Shown: in pieces, positions 32,881 to 44,800 of the stretch
How the letters are laid out: the number at the start of each line of letters is the position of its first letter
Numbering within the stretch: the stretch's first letter is position 1
Assembly (NCBI GenBank): GCA_032358165.1
Contig: JAALGY010000017.1
Span: forward strand, 1,612,001 to 1,676,000
Source: Diplosphaera chodatii
Taxonomy: Eukaryota; Chlorophyta; Trebouxiophyceae; Prasiolales; Stichococcaceae
DNA length: 64,000 bases
Direction of reading: 5' to 3'
The notes under the pieces: model-generated
Databases searched by the model: none
The model's input: the letters and a program-made list of their open reading frames with translations, nothing else
What the model was told of the DNA's origin: nothing
Made by a program: the position numbers and the translations under genes

Positions 32881-33287
32881 GGAAGCCTGCGCACAGACAA
32901 CCTGCTGATGCACTCAGGCAACAAGCAACACCATGTACTGAGGGGTGTACATCCTAAAGGTTGCCATTACCATCATGGGGATGTCGCCTGGATGCGCACA
33001 TGTGGGAGTTGAGACGATGTTCAGATCCACGGCAGGTCAGCATATGGCTGACAGTCTGGAATGCTCCTGATATGATCGTTACATGCGCCGCCTACGCTGC
33101 GTTGCAATTGGCTGTGCCCCGGCCCCCTCGTCGCCGCTGATGGCTGTGCTGCCGTTGCCACCGGCAGGAGCAGCGGCATCAGTTGCCGCTGGTCTGGCCG
33201 GGAACCACACGAAGCTCCAAAGCACACGCAAGACTAGGGCCACCCTACGCGAAGGCAGGAAGCACGGTTCCAGCTTCCTCAAACCCG
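32881..33287. other. Intergenic, no clear gene
   Basis: Between roadblock (plus) and a doubtful minus-strand gene. Frames here are not supported by motifs. Confidence 0.35.
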
Positions 33288-33696
33288 TCAGGCAACGGAC
33301 ATGGGCACGACTGAAGCAGCAGGCAGCACTGCGACACACCAAAAAGCTGCGGCCGGCCCGAGCACCCGCCGATATTGGCTGCTGGGCTGCAGCATGTCGC
33401 TGACACGGCCGAGAGCGGCCAGACCGCCAAAGCACACGGTGAGGCCCAGACCAGTGAACTGTACCAGCTGCTTCCTATGTCAATCCACACCAGCCATGGA
33501 AAGCTGGTAACGTGAGCACTGCTTGCTGTCACACGCAGCAAATTTACTCGAGGACATTGTGTGTGTCGCCAGTCATGAAGGACGCGACGTACTTTCGCTT
33601 CTCTTTGTCCCAATTCACAGGTGCACTGGCTCTGCCCGAACCGATCCCCGCCACTCGTCTCCTCTGACCATCTGCTGCCGTCGTTGTCGCCATGCG
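33288..33696 (-). CDS. Possible small membrane protein
   Basis: The exon 33467-33288 encodes 59 residues with two hydrophobic stretches, LVQFTGLGLTVCFGGLAALG and AAFWCVAVLPAASVVP, ending at TGA. An upstream piece (about 33696-33560) encodes MATTTAADGQRRRVAGIGSG followed by ASAPVNWDKEKRK, a basic leader. I could not find a splice pair with a strong donor that joins the two in phase (best acceptor AGCAG at 33468). I do not recognise a family. It may be an organelle membrane protein or a chance frame. Confidence 0.35.
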
Positions 33697-33729
33697 AACT
33701 GTTGTCCCTGCGCACATGGTCATGCGCAC

Positions 33730-34384
33730 CCGCCATTACGCAATGTGGACAGCACGTGAACTGATGTGCGGGCATACCTCGCCATCCGGTGCGTAAAAGG
33801 ACGCACGCATGTACATTCAAGGCCTCAGGTCACCTTGGCGTCGCAGCGGAGGTGTTGTCGATATTGGATTGTAACAATCCTTCCGGTGCAGACCAACTCT
33901 TCAGCGTCAGCCCTGCTTCTAATTGCAACGCAAGCACAGTGAGACGTTCGGGGAGAGCGTTGTCGGATCAAGTCGGACTCAGGCTTGCGCAAAGTGCATT
34001 TGAAGCCGAAACTGGGACTGGATGCTGGAGTGAGCATCCCAGTCAGAGAGTCAGTGCGACATCAACACCATAAGCGCATGACCTCACACACACTTTGCAC
34101 GCCACGCTGTACCAGTGGCAGTCAGTTGGCACAGCGTCATATAAGATGCTGTGATCACGGATCACAATATCAGTGGCCGCTCGCGGTTGCGGCGTGCGCC
34201 CGGCGGGACACCCCAGCAATCAGCACAGCCATGGCAGCAGGGATCTGCAAACAGTGCGGACATGCTCAAATAGCAGCTTCAGCAGTCGCTGCGCGCCGCA
34301 GATGCATCCCACCTGCAGCTGCATACCGAGCAATTCGGTGCGCAGCTCCAGGCAACCGGCGCAGTGTGCGCCCAACCTGTTGTC
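33730..34384. other. Intergenic, no clear gene
   Basis: About 650 bp with only short frames on both strands. Includes the promoter region of the IGPS-like gene. Confidence 0.35.
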
Positions 34385-36237
34385 ATGCTCCCAATTGCTG
34401 CGCGTGCTGAGCACCGAACCGCCTTGTTTTGCCACAGATCGTCCAGCAGCAGGGAAGTACGGAGGGTTCGCTGCGCCGCCGCGGGCGGCGAAGCTGCAGA
34501 CAGCGACGCTTCCTCACCCAGCGATGGGCTGGGCGCAACCATCAGGTGCACCACCTGCTCATGTTACGAGGCTCTGTGGAACGCGGGATCATGTTCAGGA
34601 GCAGCTCTTGGCTCAGTGAATGTGCAGTGGCAGACAACTGAAGGTGAGACGCACGCCGTTGCAGGCGCAAGATGCAGCAGATCCGTGCGCGGATTGAGGA
34701 TCTGGGCGACGAGGCGCTCGAGGAGCAGCTGCAGATGGCCGTGGCGAACGAGGAGCGTCGCGCAGCGCCCGACTTCCGCCTGACGCGCCTCGTCAGCGTG
34801 GGGCCCCCTGGTGTCATCCACACCCCTCGGCCCGCGTCCACCCTGCATGGCATGGACAGCAAACATCACACCGCACACACACATGACGGCTGGTCGCAAC
34901 TCTGTTAGTGCACGCTGACGGCGTCTGCTACGCACAGGACGTGAGGGCCCAAGACGGCCGGTCAGCCATTGTTGCAGAGGTGCACCGCGGCGGGAACATC
35001 GGCAGCCCCCAGGAGCTGGCAGCAGAGGCGCGGCGGGTGCTGGCGGCCGGTGCCGACGCTGTTGCCATACCGACAGATCTAGCAGACACGCCTTCAGGTG
35101 AACGTGGACGGGTGGTGGCCGCTCTCCGTGCGCACTCTGCAGTGGCGAGATGCTAGCGCAAGTCGCTGGCATGCGGCCTGGCCCGACATTGTGCATCGTC
35201 GTGCAGCACCAGACCGCGCCTTATCGTCTGTCAGATCCGAGTACGTGCTTGCGCTGCAGGTCTTGCGGACCTGTTCGCCGTGAGCCAGGCGGTGGAGGCG
35301 CCGGTGCTCATGCGGGACTGGATCCTGCACCCGCTGCAGATTGTGGACGCCCGGGAAGCCGGCGCCTCAGGCGTCCTGGGCATCGTCACCTCAGTCAGCG
35401 CTGATGGCACAGGTGCTGCCCACTGTGCCACGCCAAGGTGGACAGTATGAGGCAAAGCTCTCTTCTTTGTATCATTGTCAACAAGGATCGTGAGCTAATC
35501 CTGTGCTGCTGGCGTTGCAGCGGTTCTGAGCAGTTTTGCTTCAGCCCTTGGGTTAGAGGCGCCAGTCGAGGCGCGCTTTTCTGCTTGTTGCAGCACCACC
35601 TTTGGTGTGCAATTTGAGAACCGAGTCTGCACCCGCCTCACCAGCCCTACCTTGCTATCCTGCAATTCTGCTGCCTTGTCGACAGGTTGTCAACAAGCAG
35701 GAGTCCGACAAGGTGGAGCAGCTGGGTGTTCCCTTTGTCGCAGTGAACCTCTCAGTCGGACTCTCACTCAGCATGCCGAGCATCGCGTTGAAGATCGCAG
35801 GTACACCAACGCAATGCATGCAGATTGCTTCCTGACCAACAGCTGCATCCACAGGCGCCGCACGATGCATCATGCTTTACAGCCATCATGTGGTTGCAGA
35901 GGCACTGGTGACAGATCAGCCCTTTGGCAACATGACCATTGTAGGCGTCAGGTGCGAGAAGTGCATATTTTGTCATTGGAATCTCTGCAAAGAAATCAGA
36001 AACAGGTCAGGGAACAGCAGATGTTGCTCCCTGCCTAAGGAACCCTCATCACATCGCAGGAGTTTTGCAGAAGCGCGGAGCATGCAGGCGGCTGGCGCCG
36101 ATTGCCTGTTCGTCAGGGCTGACTTCGTGAAGGCAAATGTGGACCAGATCCCGGTAGTGTTGAAGGAAGACAGCGACTGCAGCGAGCAGCAGGCTGTGTT
36201 TGATGAACTGCTGGACCTGCTGTCGGGCAATCGGTGA
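34385..36237 (+). CDS. Indole-3-glycerol-phosphate synthase-like TIM barrel, catalytic lysines changed
   Basis: Eight phase-consistent exons (34385-34545, 34665-34791, 34938-35097, 35260-35412, 35521-35564, 35686-35800, 35855-35951, 36060-36237) give about 344 aa. An Arg/Ser-rich start ending near VRRVRCAAA looks like a chloroplast transit peptide. TrpC-like order: RKMQQIRARIEDLGDEALEE, SAIVAEVHRGGNIGSPQELA, VLAAGADAVAIPTD, APVLMRDWILHPLQIVDARE with AGASGVLGIV, VPFVAVNLSV, and AGADCLFVRADFVK at the end. In true IGPS the first strand carries E-x-K and strand 3 C-K-D/E-F. Here these read EVHR and LMRDW, so both catalytic Lys are lost. It is therefore probably not a working tryptophan-pathway enzyme. 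Plants also carry IGPS-like proteins. Confidence 0.82.
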
Positions 36238-36720
36238 CGACATTTGCTCTGCATGTGGGCCTGCCTAGTACGGTCCGTCCCTGGCTGGGGCTCATTTGCA
36301 CTGCACGCAGCATTTCCCGCTGGCCCATAGTCGTCCATCGCAGGCATCATTGCCAATCGATGCCAACCCAGGCGGCACAGATCTTGCATGCCTTGCTAAG
36401 CGGCAGTTGGGCTCGCCACATAGCAGGCGTAATTTTCATACGCACGCCACGTCCAGATTTATCGGCGGATCTCCGTCCAAAATGATGCCTATTGCGCCCA
36501 TGCAATCACTGCTTGCATTCCTTCAGCACACGTGGGCAAGTGAGAAGACTCCGGAGACAATCTTCCCCGCAGCATCGCCGACTTGGAAGGCAAGTTTGCT
36601 CAGTAGTGCCATGTGATGTGGTGCAAATCCTTCGTACAGGCTGTGCCTGCACAGCGACTTGGTGCCAGTTTCCGCTTGCTTTTGTAGGTGGATATGAACT
36701 AGGCAGCCCGATCATCTAAC
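36238..36720. other. Intergenic, no clear gene
   Basis: About 480 bp between the IGPS-like gene and the glycosyltransferase; no motif-supported frame. Confidence 0.4.
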
Positions 36721-39418
36721 ATGTCAATGCCTGATGGCAGCCGGCTGCGCCGGGTGCTGCCGCGACAACTGCTGCAACAGCGCTATCGCTGGCAGCCCCT
36801 GCTGTTGCTGCGTGGACGATGGCTTGCCATCAGGCGCTCTGCTGGCCTTCGCAGCCTAGTATCTTTGTCGTTGCTGCTGGCTGTTGGCACAGGCATGGGA
36901 TTGCAGTCATTACTATTCAGTCATCCAACCGTTCTGAGCCGATATAGCTACCAAGCCAAAGCCATGGCCCCAGCAACTGGAATGCAACACAAGGTCAGTG
37001 GGCGTCTGCCTGCAGTCTGTCAGCGTGTCAGGACGACAAGCCGCGGCTCGGCCTGCTATCTGTACAAGTTGATAGCTGAGAGCAGACGCCTGCTGGTGCA
37101 GGCTGAGGACCCGCAGATTGAGTTTTCAGTGCCAGGTGTGAGCACAACCTGTTCACGTGCCCTTGCTCATCTGCTGGTGGATGTGAGGCTACCGGATATT
37201 GTCATGCAACTCTACGTGCGCAGGCCTGCTGCTACCTCTCAGCAAAGCACTGAAAATGTCACTCCCGACACAGCCTGTTGAGCAGCAGTGGCAGCGAGCA
37301 GAGCGGCAGCAGAGGCCTGTAGTACACGTGGACACTGCTGCGCATGCTGCCCACATCCTGCAGAATTCCACAGGGTTACAAGCAGACCCGGTGAGTCGGC
37401 TTCCAGCAGTGACCACCCATGCAGCTGCTGCGCTGTAACTTGTGAAGTACCAGCCACATCCTGGTCCAACAGTGTGACGACCTGTGAGCAATGCAGCCTG
37501 TGCGCTGCCGCAGGTGTTTGCAAGGCTTGATGCCTTGTCAGTGCAGCAGCCGCCAATCGTCTTCTTCATAGCCATTCCATCATCCTGTTGTTCAAAGATG
37601 GTGGGCGCTGGCTGAGTATCGCTGAGCATGCTGCTGTGCTGCACCGCATCGTCTTGTGTGCATGCCCAGCTTCACGGGCATGTGCTTCGTGATCTGTGTC
37701 TCATGCACACATGCAAGGCGCAGCAACGGCGGGACGCAATACGTCGCACATGGGCGACGCTGGCCGTCAAGCACGCCCCTCGGACTGTCATTCGATTCTT
37801 TCTTGGTCAGCCACCAGCTGCCCACAACACTATTTCTGGTTATGGTGACGCTTACGCCCTGGTGCAGGTAGCAGTTGGGCCAAACTCGCTCCCAAGTTCC
37901 ATGTTGCTGAAGGCTGCCAGTATGCGAGGTGCTGCTAGTCGGTGCACAGCATCTGCACGCCGCACATGCTTCTGACTATGATATTGTCTTCTCCAATGAC
38001 AGAAGGAGCTCATGGAGCACAGCGACACGGTGATGCTGAGGGGTGAAGACACCTACTCAAATCTGCCAAACAAGACGGTTGGTCACCTGCTTCTTGGACA
38101 AGCTGTGCATGAGGGATCCATGATGTGTCTGCAGCTGGATGTTCCTGCGATGGTGCTGCTCACACACCGGTATGCAGTGCAGATGAACATGCTAAGATAC
38201 ATGACTAGACTATCGGAAAGATGGACACATCTGCTGAAGACTGACGATGACTGCTATGTTCGGATGCCGGAGGTCATTCGCAGCGTGCAGGTGTGTACTG
38301 TCTTGCAGCAATGTATTGTTCGTACGTCAAGTTCGATCACGCGCAGACGGTGACAACTTGTCGGATCTAAACCTGTCAATAAATATATAAAATAATAATA
38401 TAATATATGTGGCAGAACCCCATTACTGGCCGCACTTGGCGCAAGAAACTGTACCTTGGTTACATGGAGAACCACTTTGGGTTCCACCCTATTCGTGATC
38501 CTGGTGTGCACACTTTCAGTCCCACATCCACCTCAACAGCAGAAAACTTGCGCTTGGTCATGTTGTGACTCGCATGTGGACCGTTGACCACCTATCGCTG
38601 TCACATGCAGCGTCGAAGTGGTATATGTCCCGGGAACAGATGCCAGATGAACTTGTGCCTCACGGCAAGCCGTACTTGGCAGGCTGGGCGTATGTGCTGA
38701 CGCACGATGTTGTCCAAGACCTGGTGGCACTTGTGAGCAGCTTCGCCATGCAGCCAGCAATGCAGCCAGGTGGGCTCCTCCATATGTATGTTGCACATCT
38801 GCTTCGTAACCTGCGAAGTTGTCCTGACGTTCATTGACCGGCGCAGGTCGTTCACGAACACAACAGTGATGAACAGTGTGTCACACAGTTGACTGTCTCT
38901 GCAGGGTGGCTCCCAGCGCTTCAGTGGGAGGATGTCATGATTGGGCTGCTTGCCGACCAGATTGTGGATGTCCCAATCACCAATGGCGGTGTGCATGTGA
39001 CATAAAACCCGTGGGTTCCAAGATGTGAGTGTCACCCCTGCAGAGCGACCTGACCAATGGCTGTCTCAAAGGTGCAGCCTTCAAGGCAGCATGGCGCAGC
39101 TGCACGAACGACACAGCTGTCAAGCATCTGGATGTGGACGCACCACTGCTCATGGATGGGCTGGCGGCTCAGGACGTGTCTGGCCTGTGGTCTGTCAAGA
39201 CCATCCAGTGCTCCACAGGTACAGCACACACGTCCCTGGTGGTCCTATTCAACGAGCAAATGTATCACGGGCTGCACCATGTCATGGTCCGCCGTCGAAA
39301 GCGACAGAGCTTGGCCTATCATCAGGTACTTTCCGACCTGGAGACTACCAGGGGTGGCTGGCATGGCGCCGAGGACTTCCAGATGTGGCACGTGTGTGAT
39401 GCCTCGGCATCAGACTGA
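36721..39418 (+). CDS. GT31-type glycosyltransferase (beta-1,3-galactosyltransferase family)
   Basis: A type II Golgi enzyme by family. The N-terminus has basic residues, then a signal anchor LVSLSLLLAVGTGMGLQSLL in exon 36721-36993. Later exons carry the GT31 order: QPPIVFFIAI, RRDAIRRTWATLAVKH with RTVIRFFLG, ELMEHSDTVMLRGEDTYSNL with PNKT, LSERWTHLLKTDDDCYVRM (DxD metal site), MENHFGFHPIRDP, KPYLAGWAYVLTHDVVQDL, and ALQWEDVMIGLLAD (the E-D-V block). A C-terminal extension, WSVKTIQCSTG and VVLFNEQMYHGLHHVM, ends at 39418. The stem exons between 37000 and 37500 are hard to place and their edges are not claimed. An AT-rich run precedes the acceptor at about 38414. Donor sugar and acceptor unknown. 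Confidence 0.82.
38377..38411 (+). other. AT-rich intron end
   Basis: About 35 bp of almost pure A/T (AATAAATATATAAAATAATA and on) before the acceptor GTGGCAG in the GT31 gene. Unlike the GC-rich surroundings. Confidence 0.5.
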
Positions 39419-40012
39419 CCGGGAGTTGGTACCTAAGCAAGTTCGTTGACTGAGTGTATTCGATTGAAAGTTCTGGTATCATCATTGTTGGACTGGCTGT
39501 TAAATACAATACTGCAATGTTGCTTGTAAGCGCATATATCCCTGTTCGTTGGTCCCTGTTGGACGCTTGCATCATCGAGGTTCCAGGACCGATGACTGCG
39601 TTGGATGTACCAGCTCGGTGCTGGCTTTGCTGATGCATGCCAACATGGTGGCAACCAGAACCTCACTGTACTGCCAGGATGGCTTGATTAGTCATGCACC
39701 GCCACACCCACCGCAGCAGTGCTGATAGCCCGCTGAGCTACAACGTGATCTACTGGTCTGCGTGTATAATCCTTGCTGTCAAAACAGTCAAACGAGCAGC
39801 GTCGCTTTTTGGTGCATTGGCTGCTAGTGTCACACTACAGTCGACGAGTTGGTATCAGTCTCAAAATGTCCATCGGTTCCACAATCTAAGCAACTCTAAG
39901 GTGGATATGTGAGCACGGCCGTGGACTCTGATCAGTTTTGCAAGCGCACAGAGGCAAGACCAAAAACGGTCGTCGGGCAACTGTCAAACTCTCAGCCAGC
40001 GGTGACAGCGGG
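39419..40012. other. Intergenic, no clear gene
   Basis: About 590 bp, AT-richer than average; 3' UTR and promoter sequence expected. Confidence 0.4.
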
Positions 40013-41626
40013 ATGTGCGCCGCTGCCGTTCAACCGCCCGTGTATGCTGAAGCATCGCTGTACATATGGGATGCTAAAGGTATGTTGGAGCTCATTAATA
40101 GCTGTGCACGCTGATCAGTCCGCAAACAGCATTGTGCAAGTGCGGTGCGAATTCGTGGTGATGATGCGGCATATGATGTGCAGTGGCTGTTGGCCTCAGA
40201 AAGAACCACCGTATAGTAGGGGCGCTGATTGGCACAAGCTTCGGTGGGTACTATGTGCACGTGTGGGACCGGCGCGACATTGATGCATCATGATGTCCCA
40301 AGCATACCATGCGGAACATTTGCAGCGACGGCTGTCGGATCAGCTTGAGCTTGAACCCTGAGCAAGCTCAGCGCAGGTCACATGCAGCAGAACGCCGACC
40401 TGGAGCTACCGCTGGAGCTGAGCCCATACGAAGCAGGGCTGGTGTTGGAACGAGGTGCATTACTACTGTGCACAATGGGGGTGGACCACTGCCTACAGTC
40501 AGTCTGCAGATGCAAAGACACATCCCCAAACATGTACGCAGGGTGGCTGACATCCAGCAGCACACTGGAAGGTCTGCGGGAACCGACCGGTGCCCCGCTG
40601 AGTGCCAAGGTGAGGCGTTGGTGCATGCAGCATCAGCATACCTCATGCACGGGGCAACAGCTGTGCCATCCAAGTAGGTATGCACAGCCTTGGGCTATGG
40701 CCCCACCCCTACGGCCCCGCCCTATGCCTCTCTTTCTGCTGGGCATAGGACGAGCCTGAATCAGAATGGAAGCAGGCCCTGAAGGGTGGTGTCGCATACA
40801 CGATGCCGCTCATTTCACAGCAGACGGGCGAGCAGCCTTGGAGCAGCACGGCGCAGGGCGCGGTGCTCAGTGCTGAACAGCAGCAGCGGCTGCGGCGGAG
40901 ACACATAGTGTTCAGGGACCTGTATGACCGCGGGTGAGCACGTCAGTCCTGGCTGTGTCACTTGCCAATGCTTTTGCTGCTGTTGCACGGCTGCATGGCG
41001 CTGTTTGTTGTGGGTTCAAATGGTCTGTCAATGGTGTTGCCAGCAATGCAGGTTCCATGTAACAAGTGGACACAAGTTCGGCGGGGACTTCCTGTGCTAC
41101 CAGGGGGACCCTCATCTGTTCCATGCTCAGTACACCGTCCGTGTGCAGGTGACTTGTGCATTGTACACACCTCCCAGTCCTTTGCTTGACTTGTACCCAC
41201 AGTTGATGCACGGGCATCAGCATGCTGAGTGTGGCCATGGCCACCTGCAGCACGACATGAAGAAGCGCAGCCATGTGATACTGTCGGCATCGCGGCGGGG
41301 CGCACTCGGCGCCAAGAAGCATGTGCTGCTGGCAGAGGTGCGTGGGGGCCCAAACGCTCTCAGCGCCGTCGGACACCATGTAGGCCGTTGCCATATGGAC
41401 CCCGGGAGATGTGATCCATTGCTGACTCTCCGTACGAATTATTTGGCTACTCTGTGCATGTGTGCAGGTCGTTGAACTCCAGCGTGAAGGCGCCGACAGC
41501 AATGATAGACCCCAAGTTGTGTACCATAACATAGAGAAGAGCGGGGTGGTGGGGCCGCCCGAAGAGCTGCTGCTCACACCTGGCGAGCTGAACAGCAAGT
41601 TGTACAGGACTGTGGGACATCAGTGA
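40013..41626 (+). CDS. TSEN34: tRNA-splicing endonuclease catalytic subunit SEN34
   Basis: Cuts the 3' splice site of intron-containing pre-tRNAs in the SEN complex (family knowledge). Exons in phase: 40013-40079, 40184-40243, 40377-40454, a poorly defined region 40540-40700, 40749-40933, 41052-41148, 41203-41337 and 41468-41626. N-terminal domain: LYIWDAK, RKNHRIVGALIGTS, LPLELSPYEAGLVLE. Catalytic domain: RHIVFRDLYDRG, SGHKFGGDFLCYQGDP, HLFHAQYTVRV, SRRGALGAKKHVLLAE and VVELQREG. The Tyr of CYQGDP, the His of FHAQY and the Lys of AKKHVLLA correspond to the Y-H-K triad, so the protein should be active. Confidence 0.88.
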
Positions 41627-41861
41627 TGGGTTTTGAATACTACTCTATCTACGCTGGCAAGTGGCCGATCCATGCGTCCGACCAAAATGCAGGCAAGCAC
41701 AAAGCTGCTCACACAATTTGAATGGTATTCACGCCATTTTGCAAACACCTACCTGCAACTTTGGCCAGCATCCGCACCAAGCCTATAAAAACCTCTGTTC
41801 ACTCCTGAAACCAAGCTATGAAGCTGTCTGTACATACAAACGGTGCAGTGTTTCTCCTCAC

Positions 41862-44800
41862 TCATGTCTCAGCTTCGTTGGGAAGTGAGGCATTTGTTGT
41901 GTTCGCTTCAGCCGCGGTAGCCCCTCCATTGCCGATCATAGCATCAACTCCCAGATCCGCTGCTGCAGCATGCACCTCGGTTGACCGAGCTGCTGGCCCT
42001 GGATCCACTTGGTCAGGCTCTGCCGGCTCTGGATCAGGTTGGTTAGGCTCTGCTGGCTGTGGATCAGCTTCGTCAGGCTCTGCTGGATGCGGCTCAGCCT
42101 CGTCAGGCTCTGCTGGCTCTGGCTGAAGCTGCCCAGGCTGTGCATCTGCAGCCTCTGCACTGTCTGCTGGTGCTGCCTCAACACTCGAGTTTGGCATGGC
42201 CACATGGTCGGCAACAGCGCCGACATCTGCATCTGCTGCGCTGTCCGCGGCATGATTTGCATCATCGGGCTGAGGTGCAGCTTCTCCCAATGATGGCGGT
42301 TCGGCGTCTGGCTCTGGGACAGCATCTGGTGAACCAGTGGCATCCTGCGGTTGTTGCAGGCCGGGTGCGGGCGGACTTGCACCAGGGGCGGGGCCGGCAG
42401 CCTGTGCAACCGCCAGGTCTGACAATATGTCAGATGCATCGGCGTCTGAGAAGCCGTGCTGTGCCGCCAGTGCCTCGGCCTCATCGCTGGCCGCCTCCAC
42501 TTCTGCCTGCAGTGCAATGCAGCCACAGGTTGCACCCCAGCCCCACGCTACATCAGTCCCTGGAAGTTTGCTCAGATCACCCAGGTTCGCGACAAGGGTT
42601 GGCTGCCAAGGTGACGCTCATTCAGATTGATGAGGATATGCAGTCCAGTCCCGCCAGATCACAAGGCAGCTTGCACCTGGAGGGCGGCTGCTTCCTCAAA
42701 CTGCTCAGCCGCCGCAGCAGCGTCCAGCTGCTGCACAAAGGCTGCTGCTGTGGCGTGAGCCCGGCGCCACCTCGCCCGTGCCGCCTGCAACCCCGAAGAT
42801 TCCAGGTAAGTCCTGGCCATGACACCCGGTATCACGAGGCCTACCGAATGGTAGTTGACAGCACAACACAGAGGGGTGGAACACGAGCATGGTATGCTGT
42901 GGTGCATACCTGCTTGCGGGCTGCGGCAGCGGCTTCCGCAGCAGCGGCAGCCTCAGCCAGCTGCACCTGCTGCTGCTGCTGCAGGTCAGCAAGGCGGGCT
43001 GCACGACCGCCGCCTGCCGCTGCGTCCGCAGCGGCCCTGGCGCTCAGTGTTTTGGATTCTGCCGACAGCCGTGCCGCCTCTTTGAAGTCCTGTGCAAGAT
43101 TGAAACACGTGATGCTTGACAGCAGCGGTCTCTGCTGCCGATACATGCATCGGTCTGCAGGCTTCAGCTGTCTGCTGAAACAAGAAGCTGGCAGGTCAGC
43201 CATATGCTGCACGACATCAGCGGGATCCCAGCGCTGGCAGATGCAGCGCTGCTGTCAAGTGGAGCTGCCGGCCGTCATCACCCGCCGGGCGGCGGCTGCC
43301 TTCTTGGCGGCCTCCAGCTCCGCGAGGCGGGCGGCGGAGCGGGCGGCGGCCGCCTGCGCCGCGGCCTCCTCCCGCTGCAGGGAGGCGGCTGCAGCCGCTG
43401 CCTCGCGGGCCGCCGCCTGCGCGTGCCCCACCCGCTCGTCCAGACCCTGCACGGGCACCATCGTCATGCTTTTTTGCCAGCATTCCAGGCCCCAGCTGGC
43501 TGACAAAAAGTCAGTGTGTCCCACTTTTGACACCCTGGTCCCCAAAACAGCCACGCTCAGGCAGGCTGCTGGAACAGATGCTGGTCAGGGTGCAGGCGGT
43601 GAGCAGCCGACCTGCAGCTCGGCGTCGGAGGCCTGCTCCGCGTCGCGCAGCCGGGCCAGCAGGCCGCCGAGGCGCTCCTCCGCCTGCACCTGCGTGCGCA
43701 GCCCCGCAGCCTGGCGGCCAAACTCCGCTGCTACTGCCAAAGCCTCCTCCGCCTGTGGTTGTAAGTCGCAAGACAGTGGGTCATACATGTGTTTTGGCTG
43801 ATGACAATGAGAGCCTGAGCCCAGCAAGCAGTTTGCTGGAGGCATAACATGCTGCACGGTGTTCATATGAAATTTGAAGCAGAGCATAACGTACATGATG
43901 CTGCCAGTGTGTGTGCTCCTCTGCTGCTGTGGCAGCTGCCTGCGTGGCCGCTGCCACCTTGGCATCAGCCTGCAGCGCGCAAGACAGCAGGCTGACATCA
44001 TCAGTCATGGTGGGTTGGCAGACATGGCTCTGATGCTGGCCACACGACAGCTGTGCGCAAGTTGTCTCATGCGAGTGACCGACCTGCGCCTGTGCTGTGT
44101 CACAGTCTGCCGAGTCAGCAGCGAGGGCTTCCCTCTCAGCTGCAAGACGCTCCCGATCGCCGTCGAACTCCCGTGTTGCTGCAGCCACCCTTGCATCCAC
44201 AGCTGCAAGTGCCTCAGCAGAAGCAGCAGCTTCTGCTTCTTTCGCCGCCAACTGCTGCCTGTCGTGGTATCATGGACAAGTTGCTATATCCGACATCAGC
44301 GGGTGATAGAAGCACAAATCACTTCTGATGCAATGGATAGATGATGCATCGGTGTGTGTATGCTGAGCGCGGTTGCACGTGCACCTGAGCTCGTCGACCT
44401 CGGCATTCAGGGATGCCGCAGCTGCTGCTGCCGCCTCGCGCTCTGCTGCCACAGGCGCGGCCGCCTTTGCACACTTGGCGTCCAGCTCGGCCGCCTCCTC
44501 GTCGAGGGCAGCCGACCGCTCGTCAAATCGCCGCTGGAGCTCGACCGCATGCTGGCGTGCCTGATCGGCAGCGGCCTCGGCTGCTGCGGTTTCCTGCGGT
44601 CACAGAACAACCAGTTTGCACTGCTCTCACCTTCAGCTGAGCGCTGAGTGACATGCTCACTCTTGAACTCAGCATGTGGGCGGGCTCGAACATGCACGGC
44701 CAGGTGCGTGCCTCTCTGGCGCGCTGGACGGCAGAGTCTGCCTCCGCCTGCTGCTGTGCCGCCAGCTCCTGCAGCGCCTGCGCTGCGCGCTCCCACGCAA

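Noticed and set aside
33083..33403. Plus-strand frame of 106 codons
   Set aside because: Overlaps the better (hydrophobic, two-helix) minus-strand frame and shows only basic low-complexity sequence.
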